Assembly: GCF_003984645.1 (NCBI RefSeq) | Contig: NZ_RWKI01000011.1 | Coordinates: 62,001-126,000 of the forward strand | DNA from: Variovorax sp. MHTC-1 | Lineage (GTDB): Bacteria; Pseudomonadota; Gammaproteobacteria; Burkholderiales; Burkholderiaceae_C | Length of the DNA stretch: 64,000 nucleotides | Direction of reading: 5' to 3' | Shown here: piece after piece, positions 1-8,629 of the stretch | Layout: the number at the start of each line of letters is the position of its first letter | Position numbering within the stretch: the first letter of the stretch is position 1 | Translations under genes and position numbers: made by a program | Notes under the pieces: generated by a model | Database searches by the model: none | What the model saw: the letters and a program-made list of their open reading frames with translations, nothing else | What the model was told of the DNA's origin: nothing

Positions 1-336
1 CTTGGGCAGCATGCCCTTGACGGCCTTTTCCAGGGCGCGGCCCGGATGCTTGGCTTGCATGTCGCGGAAATTGGTGGCCGTGATGCCGCCCGGATAACCC
101 GAGTGACGGTAGTACACCTTGTCAAGCGGCTTGGCGCCGGTGACGCGCAGCTGGGCTGCGTTGATGATGACGATGAAGTCACCGGTATCGACGTGAGGCG
201 TGTAAATGGCCTTGTGTTTGCCGCGCAAACGGAGAGCAACTTCGCTGGCTACTCGTCCGAGGACCTTGTCGGTCGCGTCAATCACAAACCACTCGTGCGT
301 CACGTCAGCGGGCTTGGCGCTGAACGTTTTGGTCAT
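1..336 (-). CDS. rplM: 50S ribosomal protein L13 (N-terminal part, cut by window edge)
   Basis: This is a component of the large ribosomal subunit that binds 23S rRNA early in assembly. The leftward frame starts with ATG at 336 and encodes 112 visible residues without a stop before the window edge. The N-terminus ([16 protein letters not shown]) and the motifs [24 protein letters not shown] and [10 protein letters not shown] are diagnostic of L13. About 30 C-terminal residues are missing because they lie outside the window. A GGAAA ribosome-binding site sits just upstream of the ATG. In this group rplM is normally followed by rpsI, which would be further left and is not seen. Confidence 0.97.
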   Translation of the reverse strand, partial: MTKTFSAKPADVTHEWFVIDATDKVLGRVASEVALRLRGKHKAIYTPHVDTGDFIVIINAAQLRVTGAKPLDKVYYRHSGYPGGITATNFRDMQAKHPGRALEKAVKGMLPK

Positions 337-460
337 GAGTTTTCCGGCAAAGGAAGGTTTGGCGGGCCCTTTTCCACGGTCGGCGTTCCTCTGGCGGGAA
401 TCTCTTAGGTGGGGGTTTGGAGCTTCGCCGCGGGGCCACTAAAGCGCTGCGAAGCCGAAG

Positions 461-489
461 ATTATAGCCCGAAGTTGGCCGAGGCGTGA
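461..489 (-). promoter_or_regulatory. Candidate promoter of rplM
   Basis: Read leftward, 466-461 is a perfect TATAAT -10 hexamer about 125 bases upstream of the rplM start. No convincing -35 hexamer lies 16-18 bases further out; the best candidates overlap the stop codon of the neighbouring lipoprotein gene at 491. This leaves an untranslated leader of roughly 115 bases. The assignment rests on the -10 match and its position in front of a ribosomal protein gene. Confidence 0.4.
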
Positions 490-490
490 C

Positions 491-1966
491 TCAGCGCCAC
501 ACGCGCACCAGTTCGAGGCTCTCTCGATAGGTGTTGCCGACACCACGCCGGTACTCCGCATCGAACTTGACGACACGCCCCAAGTCCGTGGAATAGAGCA
601 CGTTCGCCCGGAACCGCGAAGGAAGCGGCTGCGTCGCTCCGGCCTGCGCGTACATCCAACCGGTGTAGAGGATCTGGCGCGCGCCCGTGTCCACGCCATC
701 GACCTGCACGGTCTCGCTGCCCATGACGGTTGCATCGAGTTGATATCGGATTTTTTCGGCTCCGATTCCCATATAGTCGACACGCCAGCTCGCGCCATCT
801 TGCAGATCGACGCGTGCCCAGCCGCCGGGCGGCGATGCCGCGTCGAAGACGCCGCCGACCGGGGAACTGACGGAGACAACCTGGCCGTCGAACTTTTCGA
901 TGCGCGACCCTTGGTTGAAATAGATGTTCTCACCATCCACACGATCAACCCGATAGAAAACCGGCGCGCGTGCGTTCGTGAGCTGATCGACCAGCACGTA
1001 CTCGAGTGAATCCCCGCGTCGGAGCACCTTGTTCTGGACCAAAGCCGAAGAAGATGCGGCCGCTCGCTGCACCGACGGCACGACAGCCGTGGACGAGGGA
1101 GTCGCCCCAGATGGCGAAGCAACGGACAGCTGGCCGAGGACGCCGGCGGCTGGCAGTGGATCTGCGGCAAGTGCCGTCGCCTCGACGCTGCCGCCCCGCC
1201 CACCGAGATCAGCAATGAATCTCGTTGCAATCCAAGCCTGGTACTTCGCGAGCTGTTCAATCGACTTGCGGCCTTGGGCTTCGAACTGCTCGACAGAACC
1301 GAATTCGAGCAGGGGTCCCTCATTCACCATCTGCAAGGGCGGGCCGGCGGCATTGACCGGCGCAGCCGCCCACGCCTTCGAGTAGATCGTCCTGCGGGCA
1401 GGAATCTCGACCAGTTCCGCGCGCAGTTGGAGCACCGGATGCCACGAAGACTTGAACGCGGGCGAGATATAGCCCACGCTAAGGTACTCGATTGCCAGAA
1501 CAGCATCGGCCTGAATGTCCAGCCCGGCTAGGTCCAGTTGACCATCAGCGCGGCGCTTGGCCGCCTTCTCGAGCCTGATGACTTCATAGCCACGTCTACG
1601 TAATTGCTCGGCCAGCGAGGCGACAAGCACGTCCTGCAGCTGGATGCCGGACGAAGCGTAGCGACTCTGAAGCGATTCCCCCGTCCGGCCCTTGATCGCA
1701 CCCTCGATACCGCCAGCAACGCCGCCAACGATCGCTGCCCCAAGAACCCCGAGCCCGGGTATCGCCGCTGCGACGGCCGGGGCACCACTTTGACTAATCG
1801 CTATCAACTTGGGCGGCGCGACATCGAGAACGGCCAAGCGCTTGATCCCGCCCAAAGCTTCTTCGTTCTTGACCACCGCCAGTCGAGAGGCGCAGCCCGA
1901 CAGCCCCAACGACAATGCAATCATCCAAGCCGACAGGCCCCAGAATCGCCAGCTGACTCCTCGCAT
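491..1966 (-). CDS. Putative outer-membrane lipoprotein of unknown function
   Basis: A 491-residue exported protein that I do not recognise. Starting at ATG 1966, the N-terminus has an arginine, a hydrophobic stretch and a lipobox LSGC with the lipidated cysteine at residue 25, so signal peptidase II processing is expected. Residues around 70-95 form a glycine-rich zipper (GLGVLGAAIVGGVAGG), often seen in membrane-associated lipoproteins. The C-terminal third looks beta-rich. A frame extension upstream to 2044 exists but would overlap the divergent rlmJ start and put extra residues before the signal peptide, so 1966 is preferred; AGAGGG precedes it. The gene shares its upstream region with rlmJ and runs toward rplM. 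Confidence 0.8.
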   Translation of the reverse strand: MRGVSWRFWGLSAWMIALSLGLSGCASRLAVVKNEEALGGIKRLAVLDVAPPKLIAISQSGAPAVAAAIPGLGVLGAAIVGGVAGGIEGAIKGRTGESLQSRYASSGIQLQDVLVASLAEQLRRRGYEVIRLEKAAKRRADGQLDLAGLDIQADAVLAIEYLSVGYISPAFKSSWHPVLQLRAELVEIPARRTIYSKAWAAAPVNAAGPPLQMVNEGPLLEFGSVEQFEAQGRKSIEQLAKYQAWIATRFIADLGGRGGSVEATALAADPLPAAGVLGQLSVASPSGATPSSTAVVPSVQRAAASSSALVQNKVLRRGDSLEYVLVDQLTNARAPVFYRVDRVDGENIYFNQGSRIEKFDGQVVSVSSPVGGVFDAASPPGGWARVDLQDGASWRVDYMGIGAEKIRYQLDATVMGSETVQVDGVDTGARQILYTGWMYAQAGATQPLPSRFRANVLYSTDLGRVVKFDAEYRRGVGNTYRESLELVRVWR

Positions 1967-2042
1967 CCTCGACCCTCTGTAATTCAATGTTACGGCGCGT
2001 GAGTCTAGCGTTCCCCCGTTCATCTTCCAGGCACTATTTCTC

Positions 2043-2942
2043 ATGTTCAGCTACCGCCACGCCTTCCATGCCGGCAACCACGCCGACGTGCTCAAGCACA
2101 CGGTGCTGATCGCCACGCTCGAGCACCTGCTCGAAAAAGAGGCCGCCCTGACGGTGGTCGACACGCACGCTGGCGCCGGTCTCTACCGGCTCGACGGCGA
2201 TTACGCCGGCACCAGCGGCGAGGCGGCCGAGGGCGTGCTGCGTCTGCTCTCGGAGCCGAAGGACGCCAAGGCGGCGCCGCTGCCCGATGCGCTCGCGCGC
2301 TACCTCGATGTAATCCGCGACTTCAATCCCAAGGGCGGCGCCCGGATCTACCCCGGTTCGCCCTTCATCACGCACCACCTGCTGCGCGAGCATGACAAGC
2401 TCAAGCTCTTCGAGCTGCACCCGACCGACGCGCGCACCCTCGACGCCAACATCGCACAGCTCGAGGCCGGGCGCCAGATCGCCGTGCTGCGCGAGGACGG
2501 CTTCGGCAGCGCGACCAAGTTCCTGCCGCCGCCCTCGCGCCGCGCGCTGGTGTTGTGCGACCCGAGCTACGAGATCAAGAGCGACTACGCACGCGTGCTC
2601 GACTTCGTGAGCGCGGCGCTCAAGCGCTTCGCGACCGGAACCTATGCCGTGTGGTATCCGATCATTCCGCGGCCCGAGGCGCACGACTTGCCGCGCCGGC
2701 TCAAGACGCTGGCCACCAAGGCCGGCAAGTCCTGGCTGCACGCGACGCTGACGGTGAAGTCGAGCAAGATCGTAACCGATGCCTCGGGCGCCACGCATCG
2801 GCCGGGCCTGCCCGCAAGCGGCATGTTCCTGATCAATCCGCCGTACACGCTGAAGGCGCTGCTCGAGCCCGCGTTGCCGCAGATGGTGCAACGCCTCGGG
2901 CAGGATCGCCACGCGGCCTCCTCGCTCGAGAGCGGCGGCTGA
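2043..2942 (+). CDS. rlmJ: 23S rRNA (adenine-2030-N6)-methyltransferase RlmJ
   Basis: This enzyme transfers a methyl group from SAM to A2030 of 23S rRNA. The 299-residue length and the opening FSYRHAFHAGNHADVLKH are typical of RlmJ, whose N-terminal histidine-rich helix is conserved. A SAM-binding segment VVDTHAGAGLY follows near residue 40. The catalytic motif IV, DPPY in the E. coli protein, reads DPSY here around residue 177. The C-terminal NPPYTLKALLEPALP segment is also family-typical. The gene is divergent from the lipoprotein gene and ends 19 bases before the convergent rlpA stop codon. Confidence 0.93.
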   Translation: MFSYRHAFHAGNHADVLKHTVLIATLEHLLEKEAALTVVDTHAGAGLYRLDGDYAGTSGEAAEGVLRLLSEPKDAKAAPLPDALARYLDVIRDFNPKGGARIYPGSPFITHHLLREHDKLKLFELHPTDARTLDANIAQLEAGRQIAVLREDGFGSATKFLPPPSRRALVLCDPSYEIKSDYARVLDFVSAALKRFATGTYAVWYPIIPRPEAHDLPRRLKTLATKAGKSWLHATLTVKSSKIVTDASGATHRPGLPASGMFLINPPYTLKALLEPALPQMVQRLGQDRHAASSLESGG

Positions 2943-2961
2943 GCCGGCCGCGCAGGCGCGC

Positions 2962-3639
2962 TCAGCGCCGCAGGCGCGGCGGCACCTCGCGGCTCTTCCT
3001 GGCCGCGCGCTTCCTGGCAGGCGCGGGGGTGACGTCCGGCACCGCATCCGCCGCATTGGTCTCGACCGCCGTGCCGGCACAGCGCGCGCCGTTCTTGTCC
3101 ATGATCGACAACGCGACCTGCTTGATGCCCATCCCCAGCATGCCGATCGCCTCGGCCGCCGCACGGCTCAGGTCGATGATGCGGCCCGATGCATAGGGCC
3201 CGCGGTCATTGATGCGGACCAGCACTTCGCGCCCGTTCACCAGGCTGCGCACGCAGACGCGGGTGTTGAAGGGCAGCGTCTTGTGCGCGGCCGTCATGGC
3301 GGTCATGTCGAAGCGCTCGCCGTTCGCGGTCTTGCGCTGGTGGAACTGGATGCCGTACCAGGAAGCGCCGCCGCGCTCATGGATTTCTCGCGGGCCTTCG
3401 TCGCCCGGTGCGCCGTCGTCCGGCAATTCGTCGGCACCCGGCCCCGCGAGCTCATAGCGCACCGACGGCACCTGCGAACGCGGCGGCGCGCCGGGCGGCA
3501 GTGCGGGCTGCCGCGCCAGAGGCCGCAATCCTTGCGCGCCTTCGCTCGGCGAGGACGAGGGAGGCTGCGTGGTGCAAGCCGCCAGCCAGACGGCCGCGGC
3601 GACGAGCGCCAGCCGGCCGGCCAGGAGGCGCGACCTCAT
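2962..3639 (-). CDS. rlpA: RlpA-family septal lipoprotein / lytic transglycosylase
   Basis: RlpA proteins are lipoproteins of the cell division site that cleave denuded peptidoglycan strands. This 225-residue protein has a lipoprotein signal ending in LAAC near residue 22, a proline/serine-rich linker, and a double-psi beta-barrel domain with GGASWYG, KTANGERFD, LPFNTRVCVRSL and the conserved INDRGPY segment. Unlike longer relatives there is no C-terminal SPOR domain; the tail is arginine-rich and ends with the domain. Its ATG overlaps the metF stop codon (ATGA), so it is the last gene of the ahcY-tlyA-metF-rlpA operon. The catalytic role is inferred from the family. Confidence 0.9.
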   Translation of the reverse strand: MRSRLLAGRLALVAAAVWLAACTTQPPSSSPSEGAQGLRPLARQPALPPGAPPRSQVPSVRYELAGPGADELPDDGAPGDEGPREIHERGGASWYGIQFHQRKTANGERFDMTAMTAAHKTLPFNTRVCVRSLVNGREVLVRINDRGPYASGRIIDLSRAAAEAIGMLGMGIKQVALSIMDKNGARCAGTAVETNAADAVPDVTPAPARKRAARKSREVPPRLRR

Positions 3640-4469
3640 TCGTCCCAGCCCAGCCGCTCCAGCAACGCAAGCGTCGCCACCGACTGGTTCATCGTGTAGA
3701 AGTGGATCGCCGGCGCGCCGCCGCCGGCCAGGCGCGCGCAGAGATCGGCCACCACGTCGAGGCCGAAGGCCTTGATCGAGGCCGTGTCGTCGCCGAAGCC
3801 CTGCAGCCGCAGGCGGACCCAGCGCGGGATCTCGGCCCCGCAGGCATCGGAAAAGCGCATCAGCTGGGTCGAGCTCGTGATCGGCATGATGCCCGGCACG
3901 ATGGGCGTCGCCAAACCCAACTTGCGCGCTTCGTCGACGAAGCGGAAGTAGGCTTCGGGGCTGAAGAAGTACTGCGTGATCGCCGAGTCGGCGCCCGCAT
4001 GCACCTTGGCCGCGAAGGCCTGCAGGTCCGCTTCGGGCGAGCGCGCCTGCGGATGCACTTCGGGATAGCAGGCGACCTCGATGTGGAAGTCGCGGCCGGT
4101 CTCTTCACGGATGAAGGCGACGAGGTCGCTCGCATGGTGGAACTCGCCGCCCATGCCGTAGCCGCTCGGCAAATCGCCGCGCAGCGCGACCAGGCGCTTG
4201 ACGCCCATGGCCTTGAGTTCCGCCAGTTGCTCGCGCACCGTGCTGCGCGTGGCACCGATGCAGGAAAAATGGCAGGCCGCATCGACGCCTTCGCCGAGAA
4301 TCTCGCGCACCGTGCCGAAAGTGCCTTCGTGCGTGGAGCCGCCCGCGCCATAAGTCACCGAGCAGAACTCGGGCCGCCTCGCATAGAGCTGCTGGCGCAC
4401 GGTGCGCAGCTTGGCCGCGCCTTCGGGCGTCTTCGGCGGAAAGAATTCAAAGCTCAACGGAAGGCGCAC
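3636..4469 (-). CDS. metF: Methylenetetrahydrofolate reductase
   Basis: This flavoprotein reduces 5,10-methylene-THF to 5-methyl-THF, the methyl donor for methionine synthesis. The visible signatures are LSFEFFPPKTPEG at the N-terminus, SVTYGAGGS, HFSCIGATR, ALRGDLP and the C-terminal HFYTMNQS. I chose GTG at 4469 because AGGAG lies six bases upstream and the protein then begins right at the conserved strand, giving 277 residues, normal for the family. ATG codons at 4505 and 4529 would add unconserved residues. The start overlaps the end of tlyA by 23 bases. It sits in one operon with ahcY, so both halves of the methyl cycle would be co-transcribed. Confidence 0.95.
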   Translation of the reverse strand: MRLPLSFEFFPPKTPEGAAKLRTVRQQLYARRPEFCSVTYGAGGSTHEGTFGTVREILGEGVDAACHFSCIGATRSTVREQLAELKAMGVKRLVALRGDLPSGYGMGGEFHHASDLVAFIREETGRDFHIEVACYPEVHPQARSPEADLQAFAAKVHAGADSAITQYFFSPEAYFRFVDEARKLGLATPIVPGIMPITSSTQLMRFSDACGAEIPRWVRLRLQGFGDDTASIKAFGLDVVADLCARLAGGGAPAIHFYTMNQSVATLALLERLGWDE

Positions 4470-5325
4470 GGCCGGCTCCTGGTTGGCCGTTCGCACGAAC
4501 GGCATGAATGAAGAATTCGCGGTTGCCATCGCCGCCCGCGATCGGGCTGTCGAACCACGCGGCGACGCGCAGGCCGAGCTCCGCGCACGCTGTGCGCAGG
4601 CGCTGTTCGACCACCGCAAAGAGCGCCGCATCGCGCACGATGCCGCCCTTGCCGACCTGCCCCGGCTGCAGTTCGAACTGCGGCTTGACCAGCATCAGGA
4701 GTTCACCGCCGCGCGCCGCCGGGCCGCCCCAAGACGCGCGCGCCCCCTCGGGGGGCAGCGAGGACACGTCAGTGCCGAGCGTGGGGGCTGCCTCCTTCAG
4801 CAACGGTATCAGCGCGGGCAGCACCAGCGTGAGCGAGATGAACGAGAGATCGCCGACAATCAGATCGAAATGCGTGTAGCCGGGCGAGGCATCGGCCCAG
4901 GCCGAAGCGTCGAGCGTGCGCGCATTGACGCCTTCGACCGCCGTCACGCGTGCATCGCCGCGTATCCGTGCATGCAGCTGGCCATGGCCCACGTCCACGC
5001 CCACCACGTGCTCGGCACCGCACTGCAGCAGGCAGTCGGTGAAGCCGCCGGTCGACTGGCCGACGTCGAGGCAGCGCTTGCCGTGCACATCGATGCCGGT
5101 CGCGGCGAGCGCGCCCTCGAGCTTGAGTCCGCCGCGCGAGACATAGCGCGCCTCGGCCGCATCGACAAGCTCGAGTTCCGCCGTCTCCGGCACCTCGTCG
5201 CGGTTCTTGCCGACCACGCGCCATGTCGTGCCGTCGCGCCAGCGCAGGCCGGCCGCGATCAACCGCACGGCCTGCGAGCGCGAGGCGGCCAGGCCGCGTT
5301 CGACGAGCAACTGATCGGCGCGCAC
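4447..5325 (-). CDS. tlyA: TlyA-family rRNA 2'-O-methyltransferase with repeat-derived insertion
   Basis: TlyA proteins carry an N-terminal S4 RNA-binding domain (residues 1-60, RADQLLVERGLAASRSQA) and a FtsJ-like SAM methyltransferase domain. Motif I is LDVGQSTGGF at 86-95, VGDLSFISL is near 157, and the KPQFE motif is near 214. The family methylates the 2'-hydroxyl of cytidines in rRNA. The start codon is GTG at 5325, nine bases after the ahcY stop. Residues about 181-207 (TLGTDVSSLPPEGARASW and flanking glycines) are not part of the family fold; they are encoded by a copy of the palindromic repeat found elsewhere in the window, inserted in frame between a helix and the KPQFE strand. Confidence 0.9.
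   Translation of the reverse strand: MRADQLLVERGLAASRSQAVRLIAAGLRWRDGTTWRVVGKNRDEVPETAELELVDAAEARYVSRGGLKLEGALAATGIDVHGKRCLDVGQSTGGFTDCLLQCGAEHVVGVDVGHGQLHARIRGDARVTAVEGVNARTLDASAWADASPGYTHFDLIVGDLSFISLTLVLPALIPLLKEAAPTLGTDVSSLPPEGARASWGGPAARGGELLMLVKPQFELQPGQVGKGGIVRDAALFAVVEQRLRTACAELGLRVAAWFDSPIAGGDGNREFFIHAVRANGQPGAGRAPSVEL
4711..4792. repeat. Palindromic repeat family A, copy inside tlyA
   Basis: Read on the minus strand this segment runs GCAGCCCCCACGCTC, a variable stretch ending in CGCTG, then the palindrome CCCCCCGAGGGGG and TTGGGGCGGCCCGGCGG. The same order of blocks occurs at 17234-17322 inside uvrA and, partly degenerate, at 35734-35846 between genes. The copy keeps the tlyA reading frame open. 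Confidence 0.75.
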
Positions 5326-5334
5326 GCGCTCAGC

Positions 5335-6774
5335 TCAATAGCGGTAGGTGTCCGGCTTGTAAGGGCCGTTCTTGTTCACGCCGATGTAGGCGGCCTGCTC
5401 GTCGGTCAGCTCGGTCAGCATGGCGCCGACCTTCTTCAGGTGCAGGCGCGCGACCTTCTCGTCGAGATGCTTGGGCAGCACGTAGACCTTGCCGGCCTGG
5501 TAGGCGTCGGGCTTGGTGAAGAGCTCGATCTGGGCGATGGTCTGGTTGGCGAAGGAAGAGGACATCACGAAGCTCGGGTGGCCCGTGCCGCAGCCCAGGT
5601 TCACGAGGCGGCCTTTGGCCAGCAGAATGATCTTCTTGCCGTCGGGGAAGGTGATGTGGTCGACCTGCGGCTTGATCTCTTCCCACTCGTACTTCTCGAG
5701 CGAGGCGACGGCGATCTCGTTGTCGAAATGGCCGATGTTGCAGACGATCGCCTGGTCCTTCATCGCTGCCATGTGCTCGTGGCGGATCACGTCGCGGTTG
5801 CCGGTGGTGGTCACGAAGATGTCGGCCTTGTCGGCCGCGTACTCCATGGTCACGACCTTGTAGCCTTCCATCGCGGCCTGCAGCGCGTTGATGGGATCGA
5901 TCTCGGTCACCCACACCTGGGCGCTCAGCGCGCGCAGCGCCTGGGCCGAGCCCTTGCCGACGTCGCCGTAGCCGGCCACGCAGGCCACCTTGCCGGCGAT
6001 CATCACGTCGGTGGCGCGCTTGATGCCGTCCACCAGCGACTCGCGGCAGCCGTAGAGGTTGTCGAACTTGCTCTTGGTCACCGAGTCGTTGACGTTGATG
6101 GCGCGGAACAGCAAGGTGCCCTTGGCGCTCATCTCGTTCAGGCGATGCACGCCGGTGGTGGTTTCTTCGGTCACGCCGATGATCTCGGCCGACTTGCGTG
6201 TGTACCAGGTGGCGTCGACCGCCAGTTTGGCCTTGATCGCGGCGTAGAGGATGCGCTCCTCGTCGCTGGTCGGGTTGGCCAGCACGCTCTGGTCCTTCTC
6301 GGCCTTCTGGCCCAGATGCATCAGCAGGGTGGCGTCGCCGCCGTCGTCCAGGATCATGTTCGGGCCTTCGCCGGCCGAGCCCTTGGGGCCGAAGTCGAAG
6401 ATGCGGTGGGTGTAGTCCCAGTAGTCTTCCAGCGACTCGCCCTTGATCGCGAACACCGGCGTGTTGGTGGCTGCGATGGCAGCGGCCGCGTGATCTTGCG
6501 TCGAGAAGATGTTGCACGAGGCCCAGCGCACGGTGGCGCCCAGCGCCTGCAGGGTTTCGATCAGCACCGCAGTCTGGATCGTCATGTGCAGCGAGCCTGT
6601 GATGCGTGCGCCCTTCAGCGGCTGGCTCTTGGCGAACTCTTCGCGGATGGCCATCAGGCCGGGCATTTCGGTTTCCGCGATGCGGATTTCCTTGCGGCCC
6701 CAGGCGGCAAGGGACAGGTCGGCGATGGCTTGGTCGGCGGTGGACACCGGGGAAGATTTGAGAACGGCGCTCAT
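5335..6774 (-). CDS. ahcY: Adenosylhomocysteinase (S-adenosyl-L-homocysteine hydrolase)
   Basis: This cytoplasmic NAD-dependent enzyme hydrolyses S-adenosylhomocysteine to homocysteine and adenosine, removing the inhibitory product of all methyltransferases. The 479-residue protein shows [22 protein letters not shown], the NAD-binding GYGDVGKG at 268-275, and the C-terminal signature ending KPDTYRY. GGAG lies five bases before the ATG at 6774. It is the first gene of an operon with tlyA, metF and rlpA, and is preceded by an SAH riboswitch, so expression should rise when its substrate accumulates. Confidence 0.98.
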   Translation of the reverse strand: MSAVLKSSPVSTADQAIADLSLAAWGRKEIRIAETEMPGLMAIREEFAKSQPLKGARITGSLHMTIQTAVLIETLQALGATVRWASCNIFSTQDHAAAAIAATNTPVFAIKGESLEDYWDYTHRIFDFGPKGSAGEGPNMILDDGGDATLLMHLGQKAEKDQSVLANPTSDEERILYAAIKAKLAVDATWYTRKSAEIIGVTEETTTGVHRLNEMSAKGTLLFRAINVNDSVTKSKFDNLYGCRESLVDGIKRATDVMIAGKVACVAGYGDVGKGSAQALRALSAQVWVTEIDPINALQAAMEGYKVVTMEYAADKADIFVTTTGNRDVIRHEHMAAMKDQAIVCNIGHFDNEIAVASLEKYEWEEIKPQVDHITFPDGKKIILLAKGRLVNLGCGTGHPSFVMSSSFANQTIAQIELFTKPDAYQAGKVYVLPKHLDEKVARLHLKKVGAMLTELTDEQAAYIGVNKNGPYKPDTYRY

Positions 6775-6840
6775 GTGGACTCCAAAACAAGTTTTGAATG
6801 ATGCCGCTGCCTTCGGAGGATGAGACTCACCGCGAGAACA

Positions 6841-6904
6841 GCGGGTGAGCGTGGTTGCGATGGGGTCCGAGCCTCACGCCTGGCGGCGCTGCAACGCTCC
6901 TCGG
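6841..6904 (-). ncRNA. SAH riboswitch in the ahcY leader
   Basis: Read leftward from 6904 the leader contains CCGAGGAGCGTTGCAGCG, then CCAGGC and GGCTCGG, then AACCACGCTCACCC. These are the conserved blocks of the S-adenosylhomocysteine riboswitch class known in front of ahcY in Betaproteobacteria. GAGCGT can pair with ACGCTC to form the closing helix, and the 5' CCGAG can pair with the internal CTCGG. The element ends about 65 bases before the ahcY start. SAH binding is known to turn expression on; that mode is assumed here from the family. Confidence 0.92.
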
Positions 6905-6912
6905 AACGGCGG

Positions 6913-6941
6913 ATTTTACCCGAGCAGCGCCGGGATGGCAC
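6913..6941 (-). promoter_or_regulatory. Promoter of the ahcY operon
   Basis: Read leftward, 6918-6913 is TAAAAT, which would place the transcription start near 6906, immediately before the first riboswitch base. The -35 region around 6936-6941 is poor (GTGCCA). The tight fit between the -10 position and the riboswitch 5' end is the main support. Confidence 0.55.
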
Positions 6942-7000
6942 GGGCATCGATAATCGCGGGTTGGCCCGACGCCTGTGGCCTCTTCCGATTCGCCCCTCCC

Positions 7001-8629
7001 ATGTCTTTCGCCTCCGAAACCCGCCGCCGTCGCACCTTCGCGATCATTTCCCACCCCGACGCCGGCAAGACCACGCTGACCGAGAAACTGCTGCTGTTCT
7101 CCGGCGCAATCCAGATCGCCGGCTCGGTGAAGGCGCGCAAGGCATCGCGCCACGCCACCTCAGACTGGATGGAGATCGAGAAGCAGCGCGGCATCTCGGT
7201 AGCCAGCTCGGTGATGCAGATGGTCTACCGCGAGCACGTGATCAACCTGCTCGACACGCCCGGCCACAAGGACTTCTCCGAGGACACCTACCGCGTGCTG
7301 ACCGCCGTCGACTCGGCCTTGATGGTGATCGACGCGGCCAACGGCGTCGAGGCGCAGACGCGCCGGCTGATCGAGGTCTGCCGCCAACGCGACACGCCGA
7401 TCATCACCTTCGTCAACAAGATGGACCGCGAGGTGCGCGAGCCGCTGGAACTGCTCGACGAGATCGAGCGCGAACTCGGCATGCCCTGCGTGCCGATGAC
7501 CTGGCCGGTGGGCCAGGGCAAGAGCTTCGGCGGCATCGTCAACCTGCGCACGCAGGCGATGACGGTGTTCGAGTCGGGCAGCGAGCGCCTGCCGCAGGAC
7601 TTCGAAGCCATGCCGCTGGCCGAGCGCGAAGCGCTGCAGAAGCGCTTCGGGCACGAGTTCGACACCGCCATGGAAAGCATGGAACTCGCTACCGGCGCCT
7701 CGCCCACCTGGGACCGCGAGGCCTTCCTCGCCGGCAGGCAGACACCGGTGTTCTTCGGCTCCGGCGTCAACAACTTCGGCGTGATGGAAGTGCTCGATGC
7801 GCTGGTCGACCTGGCGCCGCCGCCGCAGCCGCGCACCAGCACCACGCTGGTCAACCGCCAGCCGGTGGTGCGCGAGATCCAGCCCGAGGACAAGGACTTC
7901 GCCGGCGTGGTGTTCAAGGTGCAGGCCAACATGGACGCCAATCACCGCGACCGCATCGCCTTCGTGCGAATGGCCTCGGGCAAGTACACGCCGGGCATGA
8001 AGCTCAAGGTGCAGCGCACCGCCAAGGAGCTGCGTCCGACCAGCGTCGTGACCTTCATGAGCCAGCGCCGCGAGGCGGTAGAAGAGGCCTATGCGGGCGA
8101 CATCGTCGGCTTCACCACGCATGGCGGCGTGCAGCTGGGCGACACCATCACCGACGGCGCCTCGCTGCAGTTCACCGGCCTGCCCTTCTTCGCGCCCGAA
8201 CTGTTCATGACCGTGATCCTCAAGAACCCGCTGCGCACCAAGCAGCTGCAGCAGGGCCTGGCCCAGCTCGGCGAGGAGGGCGCGATCCAGGTGTTCCGGC
8301 CCGAGGTCGGCGGCCCGATGCTGCTGGGTGCTGTCGGACAACTGCAGTTCGAAGTGGTGCAGCACCGGCTGAAGACCGAGTACGACGCCGACGTGCGGCT
8401 GGAAGGCTGCCAGTACACCGGCGCGCGCTGGATCACGGCCGACACGCCGGCCGAGCTGCGCGCCTTCACCGACGCCTACCCGGCCCGCATGGCACGCGAT
8501 GCGGCCGATACGCTGGCCTATCTCTGCACCTCGCCCTACGACGTGCGGCTGGCGCAGGAGCGTTTTCCCAAGATCCATTTCCATCCGCTGCGCGAGCATG
8601 CGGGGCTTGCACTTCAAACGGCCGGTTGA
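7001..8629 (+). CDS. prfC: Peptide chain release factor 3 (RF3)
   Basis: RF3 is a translational GTPase that removes RF1/RF2 from the ribosome after termination. The 542-residue protein has the G1 loop SHPDAGKTT near residue 17, the switch II motif DTPGH, and NKMD for guanine recognition, followed by the RF3-specific domains (QLQFEVVQHRL near the C-terminus). ATG 7001 is chosen because MSFASETRRRRTFAIISHPD matches the family start; an open extension upstream to 6845 would run across the opposite-strand riboswitch. The next gene, a HAD phosphatase, starts on the prfC stop codon, so the two are probably translated together. Confidence 0.97.
   Translation: MSFASETRRRRTFAIISHPDAGKTTLTEKLLLFSGAIQIAGSVKARKASRHATSDWMEIEKQRGISVASSVMQMVYREHVINLLDTPGHKDFSEDTYRVLTAVDSALMVIDAANGVEAQTRRLIEVCRQRDTPIITFVNKMDREVREPLELLDEIERELGMPCVPMTWPVGQGKSFGGIVNLRTQAMTVFESGSERLPQDFEAMPLAEREALQKRFGHEFDTAMESMELATGASPTWDREAFLAGRQTPVFFGSGVNNFGVMEVLDALVDLAPPPQPRTSTTLVNRQPVVREIQPEDKDFAGVVFKVQANMDANHRDRIAFVRMASGKYTPGMKLKVQRTAKELRPTSVVTFMSQRREAVEEAYAGDIVGFTTHGGVQLGDTITDGASLQFTGLPFFAPELFMTVILKNPLRTKQLQQGLAQLGEEGAIQVFRPEVGGPMLLGAVGQLQFEVVQHRLKTEYDADVRLEGCQYTGARWITADTPAELRAFTDAYPARMARDAADTLAYLCTSPYDVRLAQERFPKIHFHPLREHAGLALQTAG

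Noticed and set aside
4470..4529. ATG starts at 4505 and 4529 for metF
   Set aside because: They add residues not in the family, whereas GTG 4469 has AGGAG at the right distance and starts at the conserved FEFFPPKT region.
4402..6801. Open frame of about 800 codons opposite tlyA and ahcY
   Set aside because: Mirror of two clear genes on the other strand and of the ahcY leader; no start-site context, no domain.
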